62,000 bases of DNA from Tubiluchus corallicola (Eukaryota > Priapulida > Priapulimorpha > Priapulimorphida > Tubiluchidae), in contig JAQGDQ010000307.1 in NCBI GenBank assembly GCA_030141605.1, positions 1 to 62,000 on the forward strand. Reading direction: 5' to 3'. A model generated the notes under the pieces. The model worked only from the letters and a program-made list of their open reading frames with translations. It had not been told where the DNA came from and did not search any database. Positions within the stretch are counted from its first letter, which is position 1; each line of letters starts with the position of its first letter. Below are positions 1-14,458 of the stretch, in pieces. Both the position numbers and the translations under genes were made by a program.

Positions 1-1568
1 AATTGTTTATATTAATTATTGTTATCACTATTTGCCCAAAGTTTTTTGGATGATACGTGTGCTACGGTTTTTAAGAGTTTTAATTTTTATTTCATGTAAT
101 TCCCATATTCTTTATAAAAACAATATCTTACAATATTACATAGCGGTTATTAGTTGTTTCATATTTATTGTTACCGTGCTTTGTTTACAGATTATGTGGG
201 TATGTGCAGATCGAAGCGACTAAAATAAAAAAATGCAAATTAGCTAGCAATTTGACATTAATATAGAAGAGTTGCTGATAAGGCAATGGTTATTATTATT
301 ATTGTTGAATACACTGATGTTGGGAAAAATTAAGAGAACTTAATGAACTAATTCACCTTATCATCAATGTTCAAATAACTAGAGCCTTTATCTATGCCTA
401 AATGTAGGCCTAAAACTAAAAAAAGAACTCACAAAAACAGTCGTTTGAAAATGAATCTTAAAGCGAATACTGACAAATTGACAATGTAGCTTACAGCTAA
501 CATAAATAAATTTGCCACCTGGCTGCATACGTGGAATTCCAGTTAAATTCTTATAGTAAACTCCTATGTGCATACTGATGTTGTTGTTAGTGGATAACTA
601 CCAGTGAAGTCCCTCTTTTAACTTGTAGTTTACGCCCGATACCTGTAGATCTTGGACAATATGCCTCACAAAGAGGCCAATTTTCTACCAATATTGCCAT
701 ACAAAATCGGCCAGTAGTAAAACAGCAATTTTTTCTGCTTTCAAAGGCAGCGCTGCAGCAAATTCTAATGTCATTGTGCAGGGACACACGGTCTTACGGT
801 GACTCCTGTTCAGATATACCAGTCGATAAGCACTCCAATTTTTCTATAACAGGTTTAGCGTAAAGCAATTCCAGTTAAATTCGATTTTAATATGATCCGT
901 AGTATGGAAAGGGTGAGCGCGTGGGGTTAAAAATTATGATCAATTTATTTTAGATTAATAGGCTAGTATTATTGGGTAATTCGTTTTACTTTAGATTAAC
1001 ACATATTTCGTGGACGCAGGCTCTTTCATAACAATAAGTCTTGCAAATGACTTATAAGCCATTAATATACGCATCAACTGTTATCGACTGTCATTTCCAT
1101 TATTAACATTATTAATTTAGATTTTTTAATTAGGCATAATGTTTATTTAGGCCTGCTAACTTTGAAATTTTTATACAGTTGATTATTTTTTGGCTAACTA
1201 CTTGCGATGAGACTCATGAGAGTCGTGGGATATGCCGTTTGTGCTTATGGGAAACAAATCTAAATTTATTCACGAGCACTGGAAAAGCCCGGAATACCAC
1301 TAGAAATTTTTACATGGGACCCCAAAAACTTAAACCCTTTCACTTTATTCAACTGGTATTATAAATTGTATTTGGGCAACAACTAACCGTGGCGTCCAGT
1401 TATCGCCTACATGCGGCATCATATGTAGAACTTACATCTAACTTGGGAAGGTTCGTAGGTGACAGCAATCCGAAACGGGATTGTAAAGAAATATTGCAAG
1501 GTAATATTGGAACTCAGACCCTAGGGTTCTGTTCCAGGAAAAGCAAAAATGTTTGGTTCCTGTTCATT
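1..1568. other. Non-coding flank, no feature recognised
   Basis: AT-rich sequence with only short chance open frames on both strands. I see no conserved protein, RNA gene or transposon ends. Confidence 0.5.
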
Positions 1569-2915
<1,347 letters not shown>

Positions 2916-4899
2916 GTTTACTGATCAAATTGATAACAGTTTACAGCAAGATAACAAATTATTGGGATTGGTCCAACACATAACATGAGCAATGCTTAAG
3001 TCAAAAAACCACAGGTAAAATAAATAAATAAATAAAAATGAAGGAAAAAGTAAAAGGGATGCCCTTTAATATCTTTCAATCAAATCACATGTACGGAAGA
3101 CAACGGTTTACAAAGCATTAAAAAGGTTTCGAAAATAGCGGAACATACTGCATTATAACTTTAAGATTAGATTTTTCATTATTTCATCTTACTCTAATTG
3201 TTAAGCACCTTGTTTCTTAATCGGGGATCTAAATTCTAAGATCTTAGACTTTGTTTTAAAAAAGTCTTGCGTTGCACATAGAATGTGCTGGCATTTTTGG
3301 TGGAATTAACATTTCGTATACGCTTTCAATGTCCATCTTATTTAGTAGTTTCAAAAATCAAAAAGACCTGGAAAAGACATTTTTACGATTGCACACTCGT
3401 TAGACAGGTCACATCTCTCTAGATCAGAAATATTATTGCAACATACAAAAGGTTGAAAATTAGTTAAAAGCTTCTATAGCATCATAATTTTATTACCAAA
3501 AGAGTAGCCAAGGCCCCGGGGAATATACACGAAGTTTTCTCGCAGAGCATCAAATTTCATTTTATGTTAGCATGCTCAATATCAGAATCTAAATTCATGA
3601 AGGGCGGCTCCAAAATAAGAACCTCATACCTAACTACAATTTTGGATTCTTGCTCGCTAAATGATTAAATAATAGATTGTCAAATTCTAAACGGTTCATA
3701 AACTGATGCACAGAGCCTTTTTTCGTTTGGTTTAAATTATGTTGTTCGGTTCGTTATTGTCTGCCCGACATGATCCAGTCTTTCCGCGCGAGTGCGGTTC
3801 TCTTTCTCTCACTCTCACCAGAGCTACTAAACTGTTTCTACGCATTAGAACAAGCCTGGGAGGCGTTAAGCATGTCACATCTACACGGAAAGCCACGACA
3901 GTTGCTAGTTACACAAGTCAAGTTGGAGTTAAAATTTCGCTGTTGATCTGTAGATTAGGCGAAATCGTGTGGTTTCATCAGTTATAATCGTGTGCTTGTG
4001 CTCAAACTGACACATAATTTTGAGTGATTAACTTCGAAATGCAAACTGCAAGTGTTTACGAAAGAAAGTAATTCGCAGAAATTAAAGCATTTTAAAACTC
4101 CTAAAGTTCTTATATAAAAAATTAACAGTTTAATTTTCATATATCGCCTACAAAACATGCGCTATATATGCCTCCGAAGTTCAGGTTGTGAAAAATGGAT
4201 TTGCTTTTCTTGCGTAACTTTTCAAAAATGACTTGAAGATGTGGCATAATAACCAATGACTCATGCCATCGAGAATTTACAAATTCGATTCAGTTGGAGG
4301 ATAAGTCATTTACTTGCACAAATGTGCGTTTTGTACGTGAAATCAGAACAAGTTGAGTCGACTATTTATTAGATTATAGAGAATGTTCAAAAGTTTTAAA
4401 GCCTCAAATGAATTTTTGGTTGAAAAAGTAGCATGCTGTCCTATAAAATTTTGAAAATTGTGGCTGTTTTCATCGAAGAGGAGAAATTCCTGAGTTTATA
4501 AAGGCTAACTTGAAAAGGTATACAGCATGTATGTAACCTCGAAATATCATTTAACAATCAAGAGGTTGCGAACTGAACTACTTTGACGTGAAACTAGTTT
4601 GGAGTGGAGAGCGAGCGTTCGGAAAAAATCTTGTCCGAATCGTCTCACCTGGACGCTCTGTGTTACCCTGTGAGGTGTTGATTAATGGCGAAGATATTTA
4701 GCATGAGGCGCTTGTAAACGCTAATTGTACAGAGGAAAAAATTGCCGTCTCAATTTTTCATTTCTCTGACGGGCAAGAATGATAGAACACGCAGAAAACA
4801 TGCCCGAGAAAACTACAAAAGGCGCGCCGAAATCGTCTGAAATTTGTTGTGAAGGTACGCCTATGAACATGTGTTTTGTTTTATAGAATAGTTGAACAC
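2916..4899. other. Non-coding stretch, no feature recognised
   Basis: AT-rich, with one open frame at 3739-3987 (82 codons) that resembles no family I know. The adjacent (AAAT)n run near 3018-3036 is a short simple repeat. Confidence 0.45.
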
Positions 4900-4904
4900 T
4901 GCGG

Positions 4905-5215
4905 CGCATAGTAAAAATGGCAATGGTAGGTAATGATGGTAATATGACACAGGAAAAGGTCACAGGTAAAAAGGGCACAAATGGAAAATAGGAAAAAGTG
5001 GCGCACAATAAGACACGAGCTATTCTGGAGCTTTTCTTTTCAGAGAGTATAGCTCTGAGTTCTAATAATCTTCCAAGCAAAAGCGTTGTATTAGGATTAC
5101 GGTTAAGGCTAGATACATTTTTCTTTGTTTTTCCATTTGTCCCCTTTTTCCTGTGCCCTTTTTTTCTGCACCTTATTTACCATGCGTTATTGCCTATGCC
5201 ATTATTACCTACGCA
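4905..5215. mobile_element. Inverted-repeat element, family B copy 1 (putative MITE)
   Basis: The left arm (about 4910-5010) contains degenerate iterations of a CACAGGTAAAAATGG-like word: GACACAGGAAAAGG, TCACAGGTAAAAAGGG, CACAAATGGAAAA. The right arm (about 5115-5215) carries the same words in reverse complement: CCATTTGTCCCCTTTTTCC, TGTGCCC, TTATTACCTACGC. The inner sequence has no transposase. The same arms recur at 13448-14458. The structure suggests a miniature inverted-repeat transposon, but I could not define terminal bases or a target duplication. Confidence 0.45.
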
Positions 5216-5397
5216 ATTTTTGTCAACAATCAAACATTCGTGTGTTAGCATTTTGAAAGCTGTTATACTTACGCTTAAAATCTATAAACACTATTAACAG
5301 GTCCGCGCTTTTTAATTCATTTATTTATAATAGTGATGCCACAGGTCTCCAATATTATTATGATGTATTAGCAATAATAATAAGTGTACGACACGAG

Positions 5398-5398
<1 letters not shown>

Positions 5399-5431
<33 letters not shown>
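5399..5431. repeat. (TG)n microsatellite
   Basis: About sixteen uninterrupted TG units. Confidence 0.95.
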
Positions 5432-5433
<2 letters not shown>

Positions 5434-5636
5434 TATTGTTGCTGTTGCATTGCATCTCAACGTATCTGCTAATAATCTAATCTGTAATAGTTTAAAATTA
5501 CAAATTGCAAGACCCGTTTCTCATTCACTTTGTACTATAATTGTGTCATCGTCCACGTGTATAGTCCATTACAAAAACTGCCTGTCGTCCCAACTACTTT
5601 TCGAACACTATAGAAATAAACTCTTGCAGCCTATAG

Positions 5637-5638
<2 letters not shown>

Positions 5639-5706
<68 letters not shown>
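5639..5706. repeat. (TA)n microsatellite
   Basis: About 34 uninterrupted TA units, perfectly self-complementary. Confidence 0.97.
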
Positions 5707-5711
<5 letters not shown>

Positions 5712-6539
5712 TCTAAACTGCAGTAACTTCATCTAAAAATATTGCCATGTCACTATTATTTGAGTTTACAAGTGGTTTGCAGAAAAACTGATGTGAACTT
5801 ATCACAAGTATATATGTACTGAATATCAGTAGACTTTATTATTGTTCACGTTACTGAGTTAGAAATCTGTATCCTGATATGAGGTTTTCTGCCACGAGTC
5901 CGCGTTTGTGTAATTAACAACAGCTAAATTTCCTCCGCTGTAGACAAAAGACAGAATTGTGATAAATGTTAAACGATGCATGCTACCAGCAGCTTGTTAA
6001 CTGTCAGTGTTAAGAGCGTAAATAACATCGTTAAACTACTTGACACGCGAGTTAAAAAATCATCATCCTCTTTTGACAATAATTAACTTCTCTAATAGTA
6101 GGCTCGACACAGGTATACATGCTAGAATGGAACGTCTTCCGAAAAATGAATCTCATAGACGGTTAAAATATTGACTGTTATGCTTGCAAATTTATAACTA
6201 CAAATCAGAATTGGTTATTCAATATTCTCAGTTTAGGCTTGTTTGTCAAAATTTAAATTTATGTGTACAAAATGCAGTGTTGAAAATACTTGTACTTGAA
6301 ATGAAAATACATGTAACTGAATAGGTCAACTAATATATTATGCATATTATTAACCTATAAAGGGTTCTACTTCCTACGCACAACATCCAACAGTAGAGTT
6401 TACCTAATAGTACTCATGCAAGGACTTTGTAAGTCTTTAAATTCCATTTTTTCGCTATAGTAACAGGTGACGTTATTGTTTGTTATATTATACACATCAA
6501 CATCATATATATACATCGTTGTATATATGGATATATATG

Positions 6540-6642
<103 letters not shown>

Positions 6643-6710
6643 CATTGTTCTATGTCCTAAGTATACAGAGCTCCCGTAATTTTCATTACATATTGCAGTC
6701 TATCATAAAT

Positions 6711-6860
6711 AACTTAAGCGAAAACGGGATGATTTTTCATATCCTACCCCATTTTGAGTACGGTAAAAAGTATACATTGTAACACCTATAATAATGCCAA
6801 GGTACTGCTGATAATTAAGTAACATGTTAAAAATTTAGTCAACGGTCGGCGAGCTCAAGT
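6711..6860. repeat. Dispersed repeat, family A copy 1
   Basis: It shares GGATGATTTTTCATAT, CTACCCCATTTT, GTATACATT, CTGATAATTAA and a terminal GGCGAGC with 42164-42312, in the same order and spacing. The two copies are diverged (roughly three-quarters identical by eye). No coding potential is seen. Confidence 0.7.
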
Positions 6861-9800
6861 GCTGTGTCCATCTAAGTAGCGAATGACCAAATCAATGCAA
6901 CTTAGCGCAAACGTGAAGTTAAGCTAATAATTCTTTCACATAAGTCACTCTTAAAAAACGACTATGTTCTTGTTCAACATTTTTTGCATTAGATTACTTT
7001 TTAGCTCTATTTAAAATTCGATCCGGTTTCCCTTTAAGAATGTAAAAGTGCAGGTAAATGATTTAGTAAATTGAATTGAATTTTTTCTTCTTGCGAGTAA
7101 TGAACGTTGCTAAGGTACTTAAGTTTCGTGCAGCTAAATTTACAAGCTGAGCAACCATGTTTTAATTAAATGTCAAAACCATGCGGTCACTGCCAAAAAT
7201 TATGGCACTGAATTTTAGATTGCAACTTTTTATTGAGCGGAACGTTGAAAAATTCATGTCCATAAAATAGAAATGTGATCAGTGTGGTATAAATAGCTAT
7301 GCAATTATATGATTGTGTCAGAATAACGTACATTGCCAATGCTACCAGCCAACTCTTCTTGTCATTCCAACTCTTTGATGCACAGCAGGGAGTTCTAGCA
7401 AACCTGATTTTAAGTAAAAAGTTTCACAGTTGAGATTCGCAGGGACATATGGCGCTTCCAAGACTTGGTATTGCAAATTTGTGTTGCAGCAGTATTGGTA
7501 GCTGCACATCGCTACCAGATTCGTTATTTTCAATAAACAGCCTTAAATTACAACTTTTCCGTGCTATTATGTTTTCTCACTAATATATATGTTGTGTAAC
7601 GTTTTTCTTGACCACTTTGCATACGTTAGTAGACATTAGAAATGTTGTATCATTGCACTTGGACAGGGTGCGTGGTGATGGTACTGCTAAACTCTTTCGA
7701 AGGCATCTTTTTTAGATAGCGGATAAGATAAAAGATCTTGAGAATGGCACCTGAATTGAACGATGCTCAGATGTGTATTAGTGGTCTGGAGAGAAAAGAG
7801 CTAGAGGTGGGGTCCAAATTATTAACTCTTTTACACAGTGACAGGTGAAAGATAAAGTGGGAGATAGGAATAAACCTATGTTGTGTCTGATTTGAAAAAA
7901 AAATAGAGAATACAAGTAGAAAGAATGTAGAAAAGATCGGTCACCATGTTTAATCTACTGTATAGCTTGATAGTTGGATAAGTATATCGCACCATTTTTA
8001 TTGGTGACACTATAAATTGAGGTGTTTAAAAACGTACACATGTCTATATACATGAATGCATTCCTATACAAGGGGTTAATCAGTCTTTAAAGGAAAATAA
8101 GACGATTTTTCAGACTTCATTTTGATCTATGGTCTTTATATGCATATTTTAGTAGAGTACCTCCCTAATTCTAATTTTGAGTTTACATCTTTAGAAATAG
8201 CAAAGATTGCTAAACAAATCCTGGCTGATTGCGCGTGTTTTTGTATTAAAACCAATATGATGGACTTAAAATTTATTAAAATATGAACAGAAAAATCTGT
8301 ATGAATTGAACTCCACCGCTAAAGAAATTTGGCATAGGGGATTTGCACACTACATCTCTGTTTGTATTGAAAATTTTTGTAGGTCCTTATACACGATATT
8401 TTTTCTTTGTAACACCTGTATAGCTTCAAATTACCAGAAATTGATAATACTATTTATTGCATCGAATAAAATGTCATAAATTAACTTGAATTGTTGAGCA
8501 AAATTAATTATCCCGTAAACTCCGAGCACTATACTAGCTTGTTACACTATATGTACTGGCTGTAGTGTACTGCAGACCATTTTGCGAAATTCAGTTTGAC
8601 AAAAACCTACGGACAGAAATTCGAGGATAATCTCAACTAGGATATTTACAGCGGATTAACTGAAGCAATCTGTATAGGGCCGAGTTAAGACCGTTTTGTA
8701 GAACCTACAATCCGCGGATTAAAACCCGTGTTTACAATCCATGTAGTTTTCCCCTCCAACAAGCAATGTGACTGTGCAACAAGATATATGTTTTGCCCGA
8801 TAATTGCCTTGCTATGGTGGCCTTACAACTCACAATACCAAACACTGCTTTCATTGATTTTGATCTTATCAGCGGAGTGCCCCGGTGTCCTTAGCTGAGA
8901 AAAACGGGTGCCTTGTCCAACTCACCAGGGTGCGCCCAGGATAAGCACCTTTTGTACGAGAATTTGGGGCGGTTTCCAGCCATTTTGCAGTCGAAGGAGA
9001 ATAACTTTGCATGTTGTGCAGAGGTTGGTGCCTGCAAAAATTTCGCAAATAAATTACTAGATGATATAAAAGTATTGCACTGCTTTTTTCTACCTCGAAT
9101 TATCGGGTCACCATGCAGTATTTAACAGGCCCAGGGTCGTGTGGTACACCGCCTATGAGTTCAAAGTAGCAAGATTCTACACAGCAACGCATCTAGAAAA
9201 AGGGACTTTATTTCTCTAGCAATAACTGATTTTACTATCAATGAACTACCTTTTGGGCATATAAGTTATTTAATTTGTTATTACATAATATACAACCTTA
9301 ATTCCGTAATTAATTCATAACTAATTAGCCAGTAATCTTGAAAATTATATTACAAGTGATCAAGAGATCTTAGATGAACTAACATTAGGAGTATAGCTTC
9401 AAAACTTGAAAATTCAATCAGACATTCAACTTTGAAGGTGTATAGTCGGCAAGCTAGTAGAATTGCCTCAGATTTTGGGGTATTCTTATAACTGGGAGAG
9501 TAAAGTATTCTTCAGGCTTTTGTGTCAGCATAAAATAGGCAGATTCCAAAAAAGGTCATCGTGTCGAGTCGGACTCGGGTTAGTAGTTAGGAGACAACAG
9601 AGGCCATCTCGAGTCTACAATGCTTGGCTCATATTTTGTTGCACTTGTGTGTAAAACTTGATCTGACAGTGACAAACGCCGTGTGTAGTTTAGCCATGCC
9701 CCTAGGACACTGAGACGTGAATCATGCTATATCATTCCAAAGATCAAAAGAAACTTTTAGCAAAGAACATCGCAGAGACACTTGTAAACTGTGCAGATGT

Positions 9801-12703
9801 CTTGCGTTACAACAAGCCAATGATAAATCACCGTCTTTGGACGATACGTCATTTCTTCAGCGCAGTGCACTACTACTCAACACGCAAAAATAAAGAAGCA
9901 AAAACTTACCGAAAACATGCAGAAAGATTATTGCAATACGACGTACAGTAATTCGAGAATGTCTCGAGTCTATATAGGCAGCTCCATATTATACAGTATA
10001 CATTCTCCTACAAAAAGTTACACTAGAATTGGCAATATAGTATTCATATATGATTAAATTTGATATATTATAGACTTATGTGGACTTAATAATAAATTGT
10101 TATAATTTTTTTGCAAAATAATAGCACATTTAAAGTTTAAACCATTAGTTTCTTTAGAGCGGTGATTCGATTATTTAGGGGAGCCTCAATAATTATTACT
10201 TTAAAGTCCATTTAGCATGCACTTGCCCTATAATTTCTGTCTCAAGTGTTTAGAGTAGAAGCGCCGAACAGAGGAGTACTGTTAGGGTCTTTCAACAGGT
10301 GTCACATGATTAACGCGTGGGCGGGGTAGACTCGGAATTAAATTGCAATGAAACTTATATAAAAAACAAGGTAATTGTATCTGGTGCCTGGATGCTCGAT
10401 TTTTTTAGAAGGCCATCTTTTATTATAATTAGGTTTCGGTTAGTTTGTTAAATTTTCTCTGTCTAAATTGGATTTTGCGAAAATATATGTTTAATGCGAG
10501 TTGTTTATGTCGTAGTTCCGCCATTTTGGTTCGACTGTATCATTAATAAGGTTTCCACGGAATTTAATTTACTCACTGATATTAAGTGTTACCAGGCCTG
10601 CTGTGAAACCACGCACGCGTAATACGTTATAATGACAACGTTTTCTTTCACAATTTTGTTGCATAAATTAGAGCTTTTAGTGCGTAACTAAAACTAAATG
10701 GTTTCGCTATATTAAACTAAAACGTAACCAAAACTAAATAGTTTCGCAACATAACATTAAAAAATAATAATAACGCCTTATTTATCATAATAAATAAGTT
10801 ATGTGAAGTAAAACCGCATAATATATCTGTTTGTTATTTGCAAATATTCAACAGTTCACTGACTAAAACTTGTATTAAGTTTCATAACCTGTATAATGAA
10901 GTTTGTATAATGTATAATGAAACTCTGCTAATTTGTTGAGTAAGCTCTATAAACTAACGAGTGAATATTTAACACTTTTATCAAAACTTATTGTTGAAAA
11001 CTGTAAGTTAAGAAAAATGCACTAATATATAATTTGTTCACTCATTTATTGGGGTTGTTTAACGATTAACAGGTTCATTCTAGAGTGAAAATAAATTAAA
11101 TGTTTTGTGAAATTTGTTAAAAATAAATTCATAATAGGTTAACGCAGCAGCCGATGATGATAGATGGTCTAAATAAGATTATAAAATATAAATAAAAGAT
11201 TATTGCCTACATGCAGGATGGGCACAGTGTTCTGAATATCGCAGCAATTAAGCTGTTTGTTCGCCTAATTTTTTCTTATAAACTAGTAATTTGCTATAAT
11301 GTACAAGAAAACTAGAGAAATAAAAACCGAGTTGCAAATTAACGCATTGCAAGGTCAACCAAAGTTTATTTAAAAATGAATTAATTTTTTTTAAAAGCCA
11401 GCTTTTTCTTGGTGAATTTTCATATTACAAGCATTATGATATAAAGTTATCAATCAAACTGTGCATTATTAATAAATTTTTGAAATGTTCTTATGCAGAC
11501 TATTTCATTTTTCTTGTAATTTGAAATAAAAATACCTACACAGCAATAATGTTATTTTTTGTCGACATTTATTGCATAGAAAAAGTGAAGCATATCAATG
11601 TAGTGCAATATATTTGGATAATTATTAATTTGTAAATGAAGTATTTTCAAAAAGTGAACACAATAATAATAGCCATGCAATGTTACGTTAATCATGGCAG
11701 TGATGGATACATTGCATTATTAGTCTATATGTGAAAAGGTTAATACTAACCTTTAAGCGACAACATGTACCACAGAGGTCTATGTACGTAATATGCTTTA
11801 GCTGAATTCTAAACGCAGTAACTTCCAAAATTTTTGGGGAAAAACAACAACTTGCTTATAAATTATAATTTCATTTTATAATTGTAAAAACCGACTGACC
11901 GAATGAAAAATAATTACGATAACCTCAAGATAAAATTTTAATGACTATTGATGTTCGCCTCGCTTTGCACGTGATATAACAAATAAGTCTGGGTCTGTTT
12001 CATTATTGAAGTTTTCATAAATAGAGATTGCAAAATATACGAGTTGCTAAGTTTATGACTGCGTGTAAATGATGTAAATAGGAAAGCCCTGTTAAATTTT
12101 GGAACTAAGACAACATTGGAAAAAAGCGCATCCGAATTGAACAATTGAACCTTGAGTCTTGAATTTTTCGGATACATTCATGCTGCCTTTTTCTATGTAG
12201 TTTGGCAGTGTGCAAAATGAGATTCAACTCAGCAAAAATGGTTTTGACGGGACCAGACTGTCACATTATCAAGAATAATCCTCCACTGACACTAGAGAGG
12301 CGGAGGTGTTTTAGCCATGCATGGGTGTGGACAGAAGACAGATGAAACCTCCCAGAATGAATGTTAAAGTCCAGCGGTCATCCATCCATTTCCTGATTAT
12401 GGACTCGGCGTCGCTTGATTTCAGTTGCAAAAGCCCACATCGTACCAGCTCCGCTGTTTATCTCGAACCCAAGAAACCTAGAATAAAATTACAGTCACGC
12501 TTAAGTTCCTGTGTTTATGGAAATTGTGTTTTCTTACAAAATAATTATTTATCTTCTTATTATAGTGCATTTCGCAATTTGCCTGTAAACTACTTGTGCT
12601 TAAGAACAGCAAAGAAACTTTTAAACCAAAGATGCAAAAATTGGAATTCTTTTTTAAAGAAAAAACTTAAATTTTGCCGGCAAGCAAGTAGTCATTTGGC
12701 CTT
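6861..12703. other. Non-coding stretch, no firm feature
   Basis: AT-rich single-copy-looking DNA with many short open frames. The only one that drew attention is 9724-9951 (75 codons, +), whose start (KKLLAKNIAETL) faintly recalls the C-terminal helix of catalases; this is too weak for a call. A short imperfect direct repeat of AAACTAAAT(G/A)GTTTCGC occurs near 10690 and 10732. The gli promoter and 5' exon could lie here unseen. Confidence 0.4.
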
Positions 12704-12801
12704 ATTAATAATTGTACGAAATTGACGAGGGGTAATACTGCTTTAAGTAGCTATTAATAATTGTACGAAGTTGACGTGGGGCAATTCTGCTTTAAGTAGC
12801 G
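12704..12801. repeat. 49-bp direct tandem duplication
   Basis: Two head-to-tail copies (12704-12752 and 12753-12801) beginning ATTAATAATTGTACGAA and ending GCTTTAAGTAGC-type sequence. They differ at a few positions, so the duplication is old. Confidence 0.85.
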
Positions 12802-13447
12802 TGTTTTTAAATATTTGTAGGCGTTTTGACTTTTTCTTATGAACACTTGTTTTTCCGAGAACGACTTTATGTTTATGTAGTTAATTACAGTAACACAATC
12901 TGATTTGGTAGACTAACAAATTGGCGATAAGCACTTATAAGAAATTGAAATATAAATTGAAAATGTGCCCGTGGGTGATGCCTCTGATTTTTTCGCATGA
13001 TTTTGTGGTTTTTATGATAATTTAAAGCGATTTTTTCATAATTTAGCATCACTTTTAATGTGTTATTCATTTATTTTGTACGGCACTATTGATACAATTT
13101 TCTTATTGTGGTGAGCGCTTATAAACAATAAACAATTAAACTGCCTCCTTGTGTCACTTGCGTGTAGATCGAATACAGAATGATTACAACCCAAACGAAT
13201 TTGCCAGAAACTATACCGAGTATCTTACTGTCTTGCAAAACTAATTTGTATTTACCTATTTCTTTTTTCGAAAGTGATTTCTTGTCACTTTTAATGTTGA
13301 AACATTTAAATTCTGTAAATTGGCTAGTTCGAACCAGTATGATTTTGTACTGTCTGTGTATGGGTCACTACTGTGTACTGTGTTATTTTTAGTTAAGAGG
13401 GAGCAGATTCATCTCGATCACTAGACGTGAAGCTTATACGAGTCGGT

Positions 13448-14458
13448 GCACAGTAAAAATGTCACAGGTAAAAATGACCCAGGTAAAAACGACACAAGAA
13501 AACTCCCACAGCAAAAAAGAGCTCAAGTAGAAAAATCGGAAAAATGGCACACTTATAAAACATAAGGTTAAGGTTAGGATTACTGTGGTGGTTAATTATT
13601 TTGGTTATTTTCCCTCTACCAAGGAAGTTCTGTTTCAACGCTGTTTGTTTGTTTGGTTGTTTATCGTCTATTATTGCAGTAAACATAATACGCAAAAAGT
13701 AAACAAATTTCCACGAAACGTTGTAGCAAAGGTGGGTAGGAGGTAAAAAAGATTTAATTTGACGCAGATTCTTGGACACGGGGAGTGAGTAAAATCTGTC
13801 AAAATTTGTGATTTTTCGTTTTTTTCACCAAACTTGTTCGAATACCGCATACAAAACACATTTGTGGAGCACGACTTCTCAGAGGGAGTGTTTTTTTGGA
13901 AAGAGGAGGGCTTGGCTACAAGATAGGATACTTGTCTCCTCGAGGACAAAGAGCTACGAATTAATTCTAGATTCCATTTCGAGAAATTCTTGCTTAGAAA
14001 ACTGTGTAACGCTGTCTATAACCTTTGCTTATACATGTATATAGCTTTATAAGCTGAATGAGTATGCAAATACGCATATTTGTTGCCATCGCCAAAGAAA
14101 CGCAGATAAGCACTATACTGAATGTTTGTGCATTCTTGAGTACAATTCTGTTTAATGAACAAAATATTTTGTGAGTTTTCTGCTAGTCTATATAATACTT
14201 ATACAGGTATGTTTTTGTATGTCCGCTTGTTTATCTTTGTTTTATGTTTCTTTCTAGCAAAACAGACGAACATGCTCCTTTTTTGATTTTTCGACTTTGG
14301 CGACGGTCTGTTTCGTACTGAGGGCAGTCTAGTTTTATTATAGAAATTATTCGAATCAGAATAAAACATGTGCCATTTTACCCGTGTCATGTTTACCTTG
14401 CCATTTTTTCCTGTGCCATTTTTACCTGTGCAATTTTCACCTGCATTCATATATGAGT
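13448..14458. mobile_element. Inverted-repeat element, family B copy 2 (putative, about 1 kb)
   Basis: The left arm (13450-13560) iterates GTCACAGGTAAAAATGACC and GGAAAAATGGCACAC. The right arm (14370-14455) reads the complement: GTGCCATTTTACCC, CCATTTTTTCCTGTGCC, ATTTTTACCTGTGC. The left arm is followed by GGTTAAGGTTAGGATTAC, which resembles TTAGGATTACGGTTAAGGC inside copy 1 (5090-5108). The interior contains open frames of about 90 codons with no family match. The two arms could instead be two separate elements in opposite orientation. Confidence 0.4.
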
